Below are positions 46,927 to 56,569 of a stretch of 64,000 nt of DNA, one piece after another. The notes below the pieces were generated by a model. The model ran no database searches and was not told the origin of the DNA. It worked only from the letters and a program-made list of their open reading frames with translations. The DNA comes from Caldibacillus thermoamylovorans (GTDB lineage: Bacteria > Bacillota > Bacilli > Bacillales > Caldibacillaceae). A program made the translations under genes and the position numbers. Each line of letters opens with the position of its first letter. Position 1 is the first letter of the stretch. The stretch is from assembly GCF_000751775.1 (NCBI RefSeq), contig NZ_CCRF01000068.1:1-64000 (forward strand), in the 5' to 3' direction.

Positions 46927-48258
46927 CTATTTCGTAATAAAATTCCCAAAGAACTGCGGCAAATACTTTTTATGAGCTTCCAACATATCATCCACAATTT
47001 GTTTTGCTAACGTGTCTGATGCAACGAGTGGGTTAATCGTTAAAGCTAATACTGCTAAATTCCGGTCACCGGTGACAGCTGCTTCTGCTGCTACTCGTTC
47101 AAAGGATTTTATTTGTTGAACAAGTCCCCGAACAGGAACAGGCAAGTCTCCTACAGCAATCGGTTTCGGTCCGTCTTTGGTAATAACACAACTGATTTCA
47201 ACCGCTGATTCATCCGGTATACTGGCAATGGCCCCGTTGTTTCTTGTATTCACAGGCTGAATATCTCTTTTATCATTGTAGATACTGGAGATTAAGCGTA
47301 CAGCCGCATCGGAATAATAGGCACCACCCCGCTTTTCCAATTGCGGTGGTTTGATATCTAAATTCGGGTCTTTATATAACTCAAATAATTCCTTCTCAAG
47401 TTTTTGGACAACTTCTGCACGTGTCCCTTCCGCCTCTGCCTCTTGTTTCACCTTCTCAAACATTTCCCTCGATTTATAATAATAGTTATGGTAAGGACAA
47501 GGAATCACATTGATTGCCTTTAAAAATTCCGGTTCCCAGCCAAAACCGTGGATATTTTTAACAAAGCTGTTATCATCAAGCGCTGTAACCATTTTAATCA
47601 CTTGATCTTTCACACTCACCCCGTCTAAATATACATCCAAGCCATAGACCATATGGTTCAGTCCGGCAAAGTCGATTCTGATTCGAGAGTGATCGACTTC
47701 CAATAATTCGGCAACGGCCATTTCCATACCGATCGGTACATTACATAATCCGACAACCTTATCAATATTGGCATATCTGAGTACAGCCTCAGTGACCATT
47801 CCGGCCGGATTTGTAAAATTAATCAGCCAAGCATCCGGACAAAGTTCCTCCATATCTTTACAAATATCCAAAATAACCGGGATTGTCCGTAAACCTTTAA
47901 ACAATCCGCCGGGTCCATTTGTCTCTTGTCCTAACACACCGTATTTTAGCGGTATTCGTTCATCTTTAGCCCGAGCATCCAACAACCCGACACGAAATTG
48001 CGTTGTTACAAAATCTGCATCTTTTAATGCCGCTGCCCGATCCAGTGTCAAATGAATATCGATGGGCAATCCGGCTTTCGCAATCATCCGTTTGGCCAGA
48101 TTACCAACAATATTTAATTTTTCCTGTCCTTCTTCAATATCGACCAGCCAAATTTCGGAAACAGGTAATTCATCATAACGTTTAATGAACCCCTCGATTA
48201 ATTCGGGTGTATAACTGGAGCCGCCGCCAATTGTTGCAATTTTAAGACCCTTATTCAA
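46927..48258 (-). CDS. licH: 6-phospho-beta-glucosidase (GH4)
   Basis: NAD- and Mn-dependent hydrolase that opens phosphorylated beta-glucosides brought in by a PTS. It is 443 residues. N-terminal IATIGGGSSYTPELIEG binds NAD; TTQFRVGLLDARAKDERIP, NFTNPAGMVTEAVLR and GLCNVPIGMEMAV are GH4 blocks, the last holding a Cys metal ligand. The start is TTG, with GAGGAG 8 nt upstream. It overlaps by 4 nt a truncated PTS permease gene whose deletion ends right at this ribosome binding site. The enzyme looks intact even though its transporter does not. Confidence 0.95.
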   Translation of the reverse strand: MNKGLKIATIGGGSSYTPELIEGFIKRYDELPVSEIWLVDIEEGQEKLNIVGNLAKRMIAKAGLPIDIHLTLDRAAALKDADFVTTQFRVGLLDARAKDERIPLKYGVLGQETNGPGGLFKGLRTIPVILDICKDMEELCPDAWLINFTNPAGMVTEAVLRYANIDKVVGLCNVPIGMEMAVAELLEVDHSRIRIDFAGLNHMVYGLDVYLDGVSVKDQVIKMVTALDDNSFVKNIHGFGWEPEFLKAINVIPCPYHNYYYKSREMFEKVKQEAEAEGTRAEVVQKLEKELFELYKDPNLDIKPPQLEKRGGAYYSDAAVRLISSIYNDKRDIQPVNTRNNGAIASIPDESAVEISCVITKDGPKPIAVGDLPVPVRGLVQQIKSFERVAAEAAVTGDRNLAVLALTINPLVASDTLAKQIVDDMLEAHKKYLPQFFGNFITK

Positions 48259-48950
48259 AATAACCTCTCCTCATATAAAGCGGCCGTAGCCGGAATAATT
48301 GATGCAAAAGCTTTAGAAATAGCAGGTGGAACAGAGTCCGGTAATTTGATCGTAATATCTTTTAACATTAATTTTACATATATCATGGTTGCAATAAAAC
48401 CGATAATCATTGCAGTAAAAAAGAAATTTGCATCTAAGTTATTGAGCGGGAGCCAGCCCCAACCGGTTGCGGTGATTTCTTTCGGTGTAGCTGCCAAACC
48501 GGCTTTATTAATAGCTTCTATAGTAGCTGGATCCAAATTTAATCCTTTAAGTTTAATTCCACCGGTGAAAGAGAACGTAATGCCGGCAATTGAAGCTGCC
48601 GTTGACACAATCCCACCTGATAGTTCGTTTACCCCATAGGCTTTAGCAATATTGTAACCCCATGAGAATACGAAAATCAATCCGGCGATCGCAAGTGTAC
48701 CATTCCAAACATATCCGTTAATCATAATAATTTGTTTAATGACCGGAATAGTCGTTCCATCATATCCATCAATAAATTGTGGTGGAAGATCTCGCAAAAT
48801 CGCATTAAGCATAACAGCCACCGAACCGGCCATCGTTGCGGGCAGTGTTCCTATAAATGCATCCCTTAAAGCAATGAGATGCTTTTGCCCACCGATTTTA
48901 CTTGCAAGAGGAAGGAAAAACTTTTCCAGCCATGCAACTAAAGCATTCAT
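48255..48950 (-). pseudogene. truncated PTS lichenan/cellobiose permease IIC
   Basis: Reads 231 residues of the N-terminal half of a lactose/cellobiose-type EIIC (LPLASKIGGQKHLIALRDAF, TLPATMAGSVAVMLNAILRD, ATGWGWLPLNNLDANFFFTA). Full proteins run to about 430-450. After SIIPATAAL the frame jumps to YEERLF and stops, because the following bases are the licH ribosome binding site: the second half, with most of the sugar-phosphorylation core, is deleted. Start and AAAGGAGG site are good, so a short protein may still be made. No EIIA or EIIB gene is nearby. Confidence 0.85.
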
Positions 48951-49292
48951 GAAAGTACCTCCTTTAAAAAATTTTGCGTGTGAGTATAATTTTTAAAACT
49001 TGTTCAAAACAGACCGAAGTTACAAAAGGTTGTACTCGTCTTTCCTCAAACGCATCCCCTCTTTCAATATTCGGAAAATTCATTAGAATCAGAAACTAGG
49101 AAACGCCTTCAAAATATTAAATGAAACATTCATTTATATAGAGACATGAAAGAATATCTATAAAACTTATATTTTAGTTATCTAAAAATTTAGCTTCAAA
49201 GCCTATGTGTCACACAATATACGGTGCATGAATACAGGCAGGGAATGATCCGGAAAATCTTTTTCTTTAGCTCATCGTATTTTCATAGCGAA
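48951..49292 (-). other. gap between the EIIC remnant and the ROK gene
   Basis: No gene. A possible promoter for the EIIC-licH unit has TGTTTT, 17 nt, TATACT about 45 nt before the EIIC start. The remainder to 49292 is AT-rich without a convincing operator or terminator. Confidence 0.4.
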
Positions 49293-50456
49293 TCAATAGA
49301 ATAAATCATTAAGCCACAAAGCTGCTGCTCCCAGTACGGTAATGTCATCACCCAGTTTACTTACTTCAATGATCGTTTCCTCTCTGAGTTTATCGATAAG
49401 GACTCGCTCATGAATTGTTTTTTTAATGATCGGAAATATAATTTCTTTACTCTTCATCACCCCTCCACTTAAAATGATTTTATCGGGATTAACTGTATGG
49501 ATGAAATTGACAATCCCAATTCCAATCAAACGACCGGTTTCTTCTAATATATGAATGTATTGTTTTTCACCTTGTTTTGCTAAACGATAGACTTCCTCTG
49601 CCGTCAAGTTTTCCGGTGCGGTCGGTATCATTCTTTTTGCTCTGCGGACAATCGCATCGCCGGTAACAAACGTTTCAAAACAACCGATATTACCGCAACT
49701 GCATCGTTCACCCTCCAGCGAAATCGTCGTATGTCCAATTTCCCCCGTAACACCTTGTGCACCATGAATTAACTTATTGTCTACAATCAATCCGGACCCG
49801 ACACCACGACCAATATTGATGACCGCAAAACGTTTGACAGCGTTTTCATTGCCAAACCAAAACTCTCCTAAAGCCATGGCCCGTGAATTATTTTCCACTT
49901 TAACCGGTAAACCAAATTTATTTTCCAGCGTTTGTTTAATAGGTACGTTGATTAAACCGGAATTGACGGAAGAAAGAGAGGTACCGGTTTCGATGTCAAT
50001 TACTCCGTGCATGGCGACTCCAATGCCTAAAACTTTTCCCGTATCGTGCTGATCTTTCGTTAGTAATTGTTCAACGACTGTTACCAAGCAATCCAAAAAT
50101 TTTTCTTTTGTTATATTGGGCCAAATTTCCGCTTCGGCACGGCTATGGATTTGACCTACTAAATCACAGACAATGCCTTTTATAATTTTCGACCCTGCAT
50201 CGATACCGATTACATAATAGCCATCTTCTTTTAATTGTAGAAGTGTTGGTTTCCTGCCACCTGTTGATCGACCAATATGACTTTCTTTTACTAAATTTTC
50301 ATCAATCAATTCTTTGACAATACTGCTTACGGTAGGCGGTGTAATTCCTGTCTCTTTTGCAATATCTGCTCGGGAAATAGAACCAGACAAGCGAATTTTA
50401 TTTAAAATTGTTGTTTTATTAACTGATTTCATCCATTCAAAAGTTCCTCGTTGCAT
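49293..50456 (-). CDS. ROK family transcriptional regulator
   Basis: 387 residues. The winged helix (about 10-65) has RLSGSISRADIAKETGITPP and VSSIVKELIDENL. The ROK domain includes VIGIDAGSKIIKGIVCDL, NNSRAMALGEFWFG and the zinc motif GERCSCGNIGCFET. XylR/NagC-type ROK repressors respond to sugars; its position upstream of licH suggests a beta-glucoside-related ligand, which is inference. AAAGG lies 8 nt before the ATG. A 23-bp palindrome overlaps the start of its predicted transcript, suggesting autoregulation. Confidence 0.92.
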   Translation of the reverse strand: MQRGTFEWMKSVNKTTILNKIRLSGSISRADIAKETGITPPTVSSIVKELIDENLVKESHIGRSTGGRKPTLLQLKEDGYYVIGIDAGSKIIKGIVCDLVGQIHSRAEAEIWPNITKEKFLDCLVTVVEQLLTKDQHDTGKVLGIGVAMHGVIDIETGTSLSSVNSGLINVPIKQTLENKFGLPVKVENNSRAMALGEFWFGNENAVKRFAVINIGRGVGSGLIVDNKLIHGAQGVTGEIGHTTISLEGERCSCGNIGCFETFVTGDAIVRRAKRMIPTAPENLTAEEVYRLAKQGEKQYIHILEETGRLIGIGIVNFIHTVNPDKIILSGGVMKSKEIIFPIIKKTIHERVLIDKLREETIIEVSKLGDDITVLGAAALWLNDLFY

Positions 50457-50499
50457 CTCTCTCGCCTTTCTGGAAATGAATAATTATTTTGGAAGAGAT

Positions 50500-50522
50500 T
50501 ACTTAATTAATTTAATTAAGTA
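50500..50522. promoter_or_regulatory. palindromic operator before the ROK gene
   Basis: A perfect palindrome TACTTAATTAA-T-TTAATTAAGTA, about +5 to +27 of the predicted ROK transcript. XylR/NagC-type operators are AT-rich palindromes of similar size. Confidence 0.65.
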
Positions 50523-50533
50523 AGTACAATTAA

Positions 50534-50562
50534 ATTATATAATCTCTTAACATATTTGTACA
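50534..50562 (-). promoter_or_regulatory. ROK gene promoter
   Basis: -35 TGTACA (50557-50562), a 17-nt spacer, and consensus -10 TATAAT (50534-50539). Bases 50563-50720 hold no gene. Confidence 0.6.
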
Positions 50563-50720
50563 CACTTTTTTTAAAAAATTCCAGCAATGGGGAAATTTTG
50601 TATATGGTAGCGCATACGTAGCAACAGAAAGGTTTTACAGTTAGCAACACAGACGCTTTCGAAAAATTGATTATTCGGTTAGAGCCAACATGTTCTGTTA
50701 AGCAATGATTTTTTCATATT

Positions 50721-50760
50721 AAAATGACCTTCTACCCTGTAAAAGTCGAGTAGAAGGTCA
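50721..50760 (-). terminator. ackA terminator
   Basis: An 11-bp perfect stem TGACCTTCTAC/GTAGAAGGTCA, then TTTTAAT on minus, directly after ackA. Confidence 0.85.
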
Positions 50761-50766
50761 ATTACT

Positions 50767-51975
50767 TTATTTGCTCAAATTATTTAATTTCTTTGCCAAT
50801 CGTATAACGTCACGTGCAATCATGACTTCTTCGTTAGTTGGGATGACTAAAACTTTTACTGGTGAAAATGGATAGCTGATAAATCTTTCTCCTCCACCTT
50901 CTCGATTCAAATCTTTATCCCAATATACTCCCATAAATTCAAGACCACGTAAGACACGTTCACGTACAGCCGCACTATTTTCACCAATACCTGCAGTGAA
51001 GATTATGGCATCCACACCGTTCATTCGTGCAACGTAGGAACCAATATATTTATGAATATGGTTGGCAAAAATAGTTAAGGCAAGTTCCGCACGTTCATTA
51101 CCTACATTTGCAGCCTCTTCAATATCGCGTAAGTCGCTGGAAAAGCCGGTAATGCCTAACAAACCGCTTTTCTTGTTTAACACATTAATAACTTCTTCTG
51201 CAGATTGACCGGTTTTTTTCATAATAAATGGAATAAGTGCCGGGTCAATACTTCCTGAACGTGTACCCATTGTAATCCCTTCAAGTGGTGTAAATCCCAT
51301 GGATGTATCGATGGATTTACCGCCATGTACAGCTGCAATACTTGCTCCATTTCCTAAATGACAGGAAATCAGGCGTAATTCTTCAATCGGCTTCCCTAAC
51401 ATTTCTGCAGCTTTCAAGGTTACATACTTATGACTTGTACCATGGAAACCGTATTTACGAATACCATATTTTTCATAGTATTCATACGGAAGACTATATA
51501 AATATGAGCTTTTTGGCATTGTTTGATGAAAGGCTGTATCAAATACTGCAACTTGTGGAACATTAGGTAGAATTTTTCGAAATACCTTGATCCCAGAAAT
51601 ATTTGGTGGCATATGCAAAGGTCCAAGATCTACTAATTTTTCTATTTCTGCTAATACTTCATCAGTAATAATGGCAGAATCTGAAAAAATTTCACCACCA
51701 TGTAGAACGCGATGACCGACACCATCAATTTCATTAAAGGATTTAATAATCCCTGTGGAGATTAATTGGTCTAATAATAAATGAACAGCAACTTCATGGT
51801 TTGGAATATCCTGAACCTTTTTATTTTTTTCCCCGTTTACCGAAATAGTAAAAACTCCATCATTCAAACCGATTCGTTCAACAAGTCCTTTGGTAATTAC
51901 TTCTTCCTCAGGCATTTCAATTAATTGAAATTTAAGAGATGAACTCCCGGCATTAATTGCTAAAATTTTTGACAT
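50767..51975 (-). CDS. ackA: acetate kinase
   Basis: Interconverts acetyl phosphate and acetate with ADP/ATP in overflow metabolism. It is 402 residues (B. subtilis 395). Acetate-kinase signatures are [18 protein letters not shown] and [11 protein letters not shown]-like [14 protein letters not shown]; the catalytic Asp is in [12 protein letters not shown] and the phosphate-binding loop in [21 protein letters not shown] precedes the ATG. It follows ytxK in B. subtilis order, separated here by a strong terminator. I found no clear CcpA site upstream. Confidence 0.98.
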   Translation of the reverse strand: MSKILAINAGSSSLKFQLIEMPEEEVITKGLVERIGLNDGVFTISVNGEKNKKVQDIPNHEVAVHLLLDQLISTGIIKSFNEIDGVGHRVLHGGEIFSDSAIITDEVLAEIEKLVDLGPLHMPPNISGIKVFRKILPNVPQVAVFDTAFHQTMPKSSYLYSLPYEYYEKYGIRKYGFHGTSHKYVTLKAAEMLGKPIEELRLISCHLGNGASIAAVHGGKSIDTSMGFTPLEGITMGTRSGSIDPALIPFIMKKTGQSAEEVINVLNKKSGLLGITGFSSDLRDIEEAANVGNERAELALTIFANHIHKYIGSYVARMNGVDAIIFTAGIGENSAAVRERVLRGLEFMGVYWDKDLNREGGGERFISYPFSPVKVLVIPTNEEVMIARDVIRLAKKLNNLSK

Positions 51976-52217
51976 GCTTTTCGCTCCTCATTATAAAATC
52001 TTTATATCATTATTATGTGCGTTTCTTGAAGAAAGATTTAAGTGTGAATGAATATACAAATGATACCATCCTTCATTTAACCACGATAAAAATAATTATT
52101 CAATCATTTTGGGCATTTTTTACCTAGATATTCACAAAGTAATTTAATTGTGATATTTTTAACAAAAACTAGTATTGAATGAATTCTGAATCGCTAAGAA
52201 AAATTTATAATTACTGT

Positions 52218-52250
52218 AAAAAAACGCTTGGAACCTCCAAGCGTTTTTTT
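52218..52250 (-). terminator. ytxK terminator, bidirectional
   Basis: AAAAAAACGCTTGG and CCAAGCGTTTTTTT pair perfectly with a 5-nt loop, giving T-runs on both strands. The gap 51976-52217 upstream of ackA holds only possible ackA promoter elements (TTGAAT, 17 nt, TTAAAT). Confidence 0.9.
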
Positions 52251-52306
52251 AACCAGATGAGCGATTATCTAACTCATGGCGCCATGTGCTTTCTTGTAAC
52301 ACGCAT

Positions 52307-53299
52307 TTAACGAGCTTTATTTTCTCGAAACCAAATATCGATTTTCGCCATAATTGTTTCCATTTGCAATTTATTACTTAGGGAAGGCAGATTAACCAGC
52401 AAAACCTCTTTCGGGGGTTTTACTCCTTCCTTTTGTTTTTGTAAAACTAAAATACTTTTTGCGGCCTGTTTGTTTTTGAACATTGATTCCGGCAACTGCA
52501 ACAAAGCTTGAATATGCATATGCTTTTTCATATATGTATGGAGTTTCATTGCCTCCGGACTTTCAAATAACCCATTTGGAATAACAAAAAATAAATAACC
52601 GCCGTCAACCGTATGCAAACAGCTCTTTTCAATAAAAAGATGATGGGCATAGGAGTGACCGGAAGCAGCCTTTAATTCATATTCTGCAGCCCTTATATCA
52701 TTCGGATAATACCCAACCGGTAAATCACAAACAACGACGTCCACCGGGTCAATAAACAACGGTTCAAGGCTATCCTGACAATCCAGTTGCAACGGATGTT
52801 CTTGTAAATTTGCACTGACATAAGCAAGTCTGATTAATACATCATCGACATCCACACCATAAGCATCGATTGTATGGTTAGGCAAATAATTCATAATGGT
52901 TGTTACAAGATTTCCGGTACCGATCGCCGGATCAAGCAGTGTAAATGTTTTTTTGGCACCAATGAATTTGTTAATTAAATAGCTGAGGAAAATTCCGATT
53001 GAATCCGGAGTCATTTGGTGGTTAGGTTGGACATTTTCCCGCATCCCTTTTAAACAAGCTAGTTGGAACGCTTTTCGAATATCTTCGGCCGAATAGTTCA
53101 TTTTTACTAAATCACGATAATACTTCTCTAACCGCTTCTTCGTCATTTCACTAATGTTCTCTTGCCTTATATCATCTTGAAATATATTCTCACCCGTCTC
53201 CGCCAACGCCTCAAGATAGGTACATTCCAACTCATTGACAAGCAGCCGCGTGGTTTCATTGAATGTTTGAAATAATACTTCTACCGGTGTTTGTATCAA
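52307..53299 (-). CDS. ytxK: class I SAM-dependent methyltransferase YtxK
   Basis: 330 residues from TTG at 53299, which follows AAGGAGG by 8 nt; B. subtilis YtxK has 329. A longer frame to 53335 lacks a site. The methyltransferase fold has motif I TLLDPAIGTGNLVTTI and the target-base motif VVVCDLPVGYYP, a variant of NPPY, so it resembles the HsdM/N6-adenine methylases (PF02384 type). No restriction or specificity subunit is near, so it is more likely a housekeeping or orphan methyltransferase. Target unknown. Confidence 0.92.
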   Translation of the reverse strand: MIQTPVEVLFQTFNETTRLLVNELECTYLEALAETGENIFQDDIRQENISEMTKKRLEKYYRDLVKMNYSAEDIRKAFQLACLKGMRENVQPNHQMTPDSIGIFLSYLINKFIGAKKTFTLLDPAIGTGNLVTTIMNYLPNHTIDAYGVDVDDVLIRLAYVSANLQEHPLQLDCQDSLEPLFIDPVDVVVCDLPVGYYPNDIRAAEYELKAASGHSYAHHLFIEKSCLHTVDGGYLFFVIPNGLFESPEAMKLHTYMKKHMHIQALLQLPESMFKNKQAAKSILVLQKQKEGVKPPKEVLLVNLPSLSNKLQMETIMAKIDIWFRENKAR

Positions 53300-53379
53300 A
53301 TTTGAAGCCTCCTTACTTCCATTTACATATTCCAATTTATTTTAATAAATTTGGCATAAAATAACAAAGGAATTTTTGC

Positions 53380-53423
53380 ATAAAGAAAACTCGCTGGTGG
53401 GCGAGTATTAGGATGAGTATGAC
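53380..53423 (+). repeat. dispersed repeat copy, left end
   Basis: ATAAAGAAAACTCGC, as at 17098, followed by a stem CTCGC/GCGAG. The stem bases differ from the 17098 copy, yet pairing is kept. The right part is not recognisable. Confidence 0.55.
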
Positions 53424-53477
53424 CACTGTTCATCGAAAAACAGTACTCGATATAAGTAGATAAAATGGCCACTAATT

Positions 53478-53581
53478 CTCTTTAAAAAGCCTTTAATCAA
53501 TGAAATATTCGATTCACCTCATTTAATAAAAGCGGGAAACTCTCTCTTTAAAAAAAGCCTTCAATAAATGAAACCCCGATT
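53478..53581. repeat. pair of 37-bp imperfect direct repeats
   Basis: CTCTTTAAAAA-GCCTT-AAT-AATGAAA occurs at 53478-53514 and 53544-53581. The second ends in the hairpin AACCCCGAT/ATCGGGATT (53572-53593), a possible weak tpx terminator. No gene lies in 53300-53688. Confidence 0.5.
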
Positions 53582-53688
53582 AAGATCGGGATTACTCGTT
53601 TTTATATGGTATATGCTTAACACTGGTGGTCATGTACCGGATTTTTTCTATAGTTCACTTGGATCGTAAAATAAACAAGAAACAACTC

Positions 53689-54189
53689 CTATTTGGCTTG
53701 TTTCGCTGCTTCAATTGCTGCTGTATAATTTGGATGGTTCGTAACTTCATTAACAATTTCTTTATATGTAATCTTTCCTGTTGAATCAACAACAAAAATG
53801 GAGCGAGCTAATAATCTTAACTCTTTCATAACAACCCCGAACGCTTCACCAAAGGAAAGATCGCGATGGTCGGACAGCACTTGTACATTTTCAATACCTG
53901 CTGCAGCACACCAACGTGCTTGTGCAAACGGTAAATCACAGCTGATTGTCAAAATTTTAACCCCCGGAAGGCTGGCCGCTTCTTCATTAAAACGACGAGT
54001 CTGTGCATCACATACACCTGTATCAATCGACGGAACTACACTAATTAATCGAACATGTCCTTCACTATCGTTTAAAGTCACTTCAGATAAATCATTGGCC
54101 AATACGGTAAAATTTGGAGCCGTGTCCCCCACCTTTACTTCATTTCCTACTAAAGTGACCGGGCTACCTTTAAATGTAACTGATGTCAT
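53689..54189 (-). CDS. tpx: thiol peroxidase
   Basis: Atypical 2-Cys peroxiredoxin that reduces peroxides with thioredoxin. It is 166 residues. Peroxidatic Cys60 is in [17 protein letters not shown] and resolving Cys94 in ARWCAA. The ATG at 54189 is preceded by GGAGGT with 8 nt spacing; an ATG three codons upstream is unlikely. It lies between ytxK and ytfJ, as in B. subtilis. Confidence 0.97.
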   Translation of the reverse strand: MTSVTFKGSPVTLVGNEVKVGDTAPNFTVLANDLSEVTLNDSEGHVRLISVVPSIDTGVCDAQTRRFNEEAASLPGVKILTISCDLPFAQARWCAAAGIENVQVLSDHRDLSFGEAFGVVMKELRLLARSIFVVDSTGKITYKEIVNEVTNHPNYTAAIEAAKQAK

Positions 54190-54370
54190 TTTTTCCAACC
54201 TCCAATTTTAAAAGATCCTTCAATATTTATCATAATCAAATTCAATTCTTCTTTCAAATTATTACCATCGTAGTAACAGTAATTTGGAATATAACCAACA
54301 GTTTGAGCAGATTTTATGAGGTTCCCTTCCAAATTCACACCTGCTTTTAGGGTATCTGTTAATCCTTCAT

Positions 54371-54406
54371 GAAAAAGAGGGTGCCCAGTCTATCGGAGCA
54401 ACCTCT
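54371..54406 (-). terminator. ytfJ terminator
   Basis: On minus, AGAGGTTGCTCC pairs with GGGCACCCTCT (one mismatch), then TTTTTC. The rest of the 54190-54558 gap shows no gene. Confidence 0.55.
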
Positions 54407-54558
54407 GCTTATTTTTACCGCAATTTTCGCTAAAATACTTTAGTTGAAAGCTTTATAACCAGAAGTCAGATTTATGCAAATGGCGATTTGCCATTGCCCG
54501 ATTCTGATCGTCTCTTTGTTTCAAAAAAGAGCAACAAATTTTAAATATTGAAATCCGC

Positions 54559-55002
54559 TTATTGTGATGAATTTCCGGAATTATTCGATTGCTGGTCACT
54601 TTTTTGGTTTCCATCTTGTTTTGTTTGATTTTTTGACAACATTTGTTGAACTTTTTCAACTGCACTAGGAGCAAGATCTAAGATTTTTTCAACAAGATGA
54701 GTACTTTCATCAATATGTAACATTTTTACTCCCTGACTGTTAACAATTAAAAATGCTATTGGGGTTATTGACACACCGCCACCACTACCGCCGCCAAATG
54801 GAAGCTCATTTTCTTTGCTTGACCCGTCAACGGAAAACTGTGAGCCGCCAGCTGCAAATCCAAAACCAACTTTTGAAACAGTTAAAATTACACTGCCATC
54901 CGGAGTTTCAACCGGGTCACCTATGATTGTATTTACATCAATCATATCTTTTAAATTTTCCATCGCCGTTGTCATTAGACCCTTAATTGGATGATCAGAC
55001 AT
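54559..55002 (-). CDS. ytfJ: sporulation protein YtfJ (GerW family)
   Basis: 147 residues; the family is needed for normal germination in B. subtilis (GerW). It opens HPIKGLMTTAMENLKDMIDV, then GDPVETPDGSVILTVSKVGF, with a Gly-rich strand pair FGGGSGGGVSITPIAFLI. The C-terminal 30 residues are Gln/Asn/Ser-rich and disordered. It is 15 nt downstream of ytfI and almost certainly in its operon. No membrane segment is seen. Confidence 0.94.
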   Translation of the reverse strand: MSDHPIKGLMTTAMENLKDMIDVNTIIGDPVETPDGSVILTVSKVGFGFAAGGSQFSVDGSSKENELPFGGGSGGGVSITPIAFLIVNSQGVKMLHIDESTHLVEKILDLAPSAVEKVQQMLSKNQTKQDGNQKSDQQSNNSGNSSQ

Positions 55003-55017
55003 TTTAATCCCTCCTGA

Positions 55018-55710
55018 TTATATTGATTGATCCTCTCTTTTTGATTCAGTTTGCATAGTCTTATAATCGGCATACGCTTCTGAAACCTGCCGCCAATATT
55101 TTAATAATTTCATTCCTGCTAAAATAGCATGCCCTATCCTTATCTGAATCATACATCTTAAATATGTTTGAGAAGCAATATGATTAAATACGGGAGTGAT
55201 TTGCATGTCCGGGTACACTTTTAACGTAAAATAGTGGCTGATTACACCGATTACATTACCTTTTAATGCCCACCCCGCCCCGCAAGCGATGGCAGACGAA
55301 GCGGCATCCCCTGTGCCGATAGCTGATTTCCATTCAAACTGAATAATTTGTAACTTTTTTAAAAACGATTTCAAAATTTTGTACAGTTCTTGTAAATGGG
55401 GAAGAAGTTGTTTAATCGGCGCCAGTGATGATAATCCGTCTTCATTATCGGTCTCTTGAACCATTCCATTCATTTCTTTATCCTCGTGATCCGCTTGCAG
55501 TTTTTGCCGGTTTATTTTTTCAGAAGGAATTTTGATTCTGTATCGGAAAAGACCAAACAATGCTTTAATCTGAATCGTTGCCCACTGTTCTTTAGGCTCA
55601 AATTTATATGTGCAATCAATTTTTAGTTTGGTAAAAATGAGAATCATAAGTAAGAACACAAGTATGACAATCATGATTCCAATAATTTTTAGTATAATCA
55701 CATTCCACAC
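55018..55710 (-). CDS. ytfI: DUF2953 membrane-anchored protein YtfI
   Basis: 230 residues, near B. subtilis YtfI (about 225). One N-terminal hydrophobic anchor (about 5-28, IIGIMIVILVFLLMILIFTK) is followed by a strand and a charged linker rich in Glu and Asp (about 68-92). The C-terminal part with WKSAIGTGDAASSAIACGAG and VYPDMQITPVFNH is the DUF2953 core. It is paired with ytfJ as in other Bacilli, which suggests a shared role in spore formation; function is not known. Confidence 0.92.
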   Translation of the reverse strand: MWNVIILKIIGIMIVILVFLLMILIFTKLKIDCTYKFEPKEQWATIQIKALFGLFRYRIKIPSEKINRQKLQADHEDKEMNGMVQETDNEDGLSSLAPIKQLLPHLQELYKILKSFLKKLQIIQFEWKSAIGTGDAASSAIACGAGWALKGNVIGVISHYFTLKVYPDMQITPVFNHIASQTYLRCMIQIRIGHAILAGMKLLKYWRQVSEAYADYKTMQTESKREDQSI

Positions 55711-55894
55711 AACCCTTCAGCCTATTAGTATCGTCAGACTGAACGGAAAATAAACACTTGTATGGAAATAATTTGAATTGCAGAACAAATCAATGAATCT
55801 TGGTGGGGATGGAGTAAGCTGGAAACATTTTATGGTCTTTCGCTTAATGGGTCTTGAAATGTCACATTTGATCTTCGCCTGACTAATTACCGTA

Positions 55895-55921
55895 TAAAAA
55901 AGGCCAAGGGAAACCCTGGCC
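55895..55921 (-). terminator. yteJ terminator
   Basis: On minus, GGCCAGGG-TTT-CCCTTGGCC is followed by six T, close after yteJ. Confidence 0.85.
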
Positions 55922-55934
55922 AGCGCCAAACTTA

Positions 55935-56558
55935 TTAAGAAACAGCTGCATTTTTTCTTGTTATATTTTTTCTTACGTAATTTTCATGGATCACGGTTGT
56001 ATCTGCAAAATAATCATGCAATCCTTGTTTTTTCGGTAAAAAAGCTACTAATGCATATAGAATAAAAATACTTGCTGATATGTACCTGCCGATCCACTCC
56101 CGAAATAGGACCGTTTGCCATGACAATCGTTTTTCCTTTAAAGGGATAACTTTTATTCCAAAAATCATTTTCCCTAATGTTTGACCAAAATATTTAGTCA
56201 GCAAAACAAAGTATAAATAAAATACGACGGCCGATAAAATATTTGGTAAAGAAAAGATTCCATCAGCAGATTCCTGATCCAGAAAACCAAGAATGGGGCT
56301 TACGATTAATTGTCTCAATCCTGCAATAACAATAAGATCGACCAAATACGCCCAAAACCTCATCCAAAATCCGGCATAGGCATACAAATCAGCCGATTCT
56401 TCATTATCATTAACTAATTTGGTGCTGTTCATTTTGATGCCATCCGAATCATCCACAAAATCTTGATTATTCGTATCAAGTAGTTCCTCGTTCTTGCTCT
56501 CTTCATTGGTTCCGGTAACTATTTCATTTTCTTCTAACCGATCATCGCCATTATTCAT
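55935..56558 (-). CDS. yteJ: RDD family membrane protein YteJ
   Basis: 207 residues. The C-terminal 150 form the RDD domain: AGFWMRFWAYLVDLIVIAGL, TKYFGQTLGKMIFGIKVIPL and TVLFREWIGRYIS, with three or four membrane helices. The N-terminal 60 residues are very acidic and polar (EENEIVTGTNEESKNEEL), an extension not in B. subtilis YteJ (about 164). It is 11 nt after sppA; B. subtilis YteJ is known to inhibit SppA, which fits the coupling. Confidence 0.93.
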   Translation of the reverse strand: MNNGDDRLEENEIVTGTNEESKNEELLDTNNQDFVDDSDGIKMNSTKLVNDNEESADLYAYAGFWMRFWAYLVDLIVIAGLRQLIVSPILGFLDQESADGIFSLPNILSAVVFYLYFVLLTKYFGQTLGKMIFGIKVIPLKEKRLSWQTVLFREWIGRYISASIFILYALVAFLPKKQGLHDYFADTTVIHENYVRKNITRKNAAVS

Positions 56559-56569
56559 GAAGTTACCCC

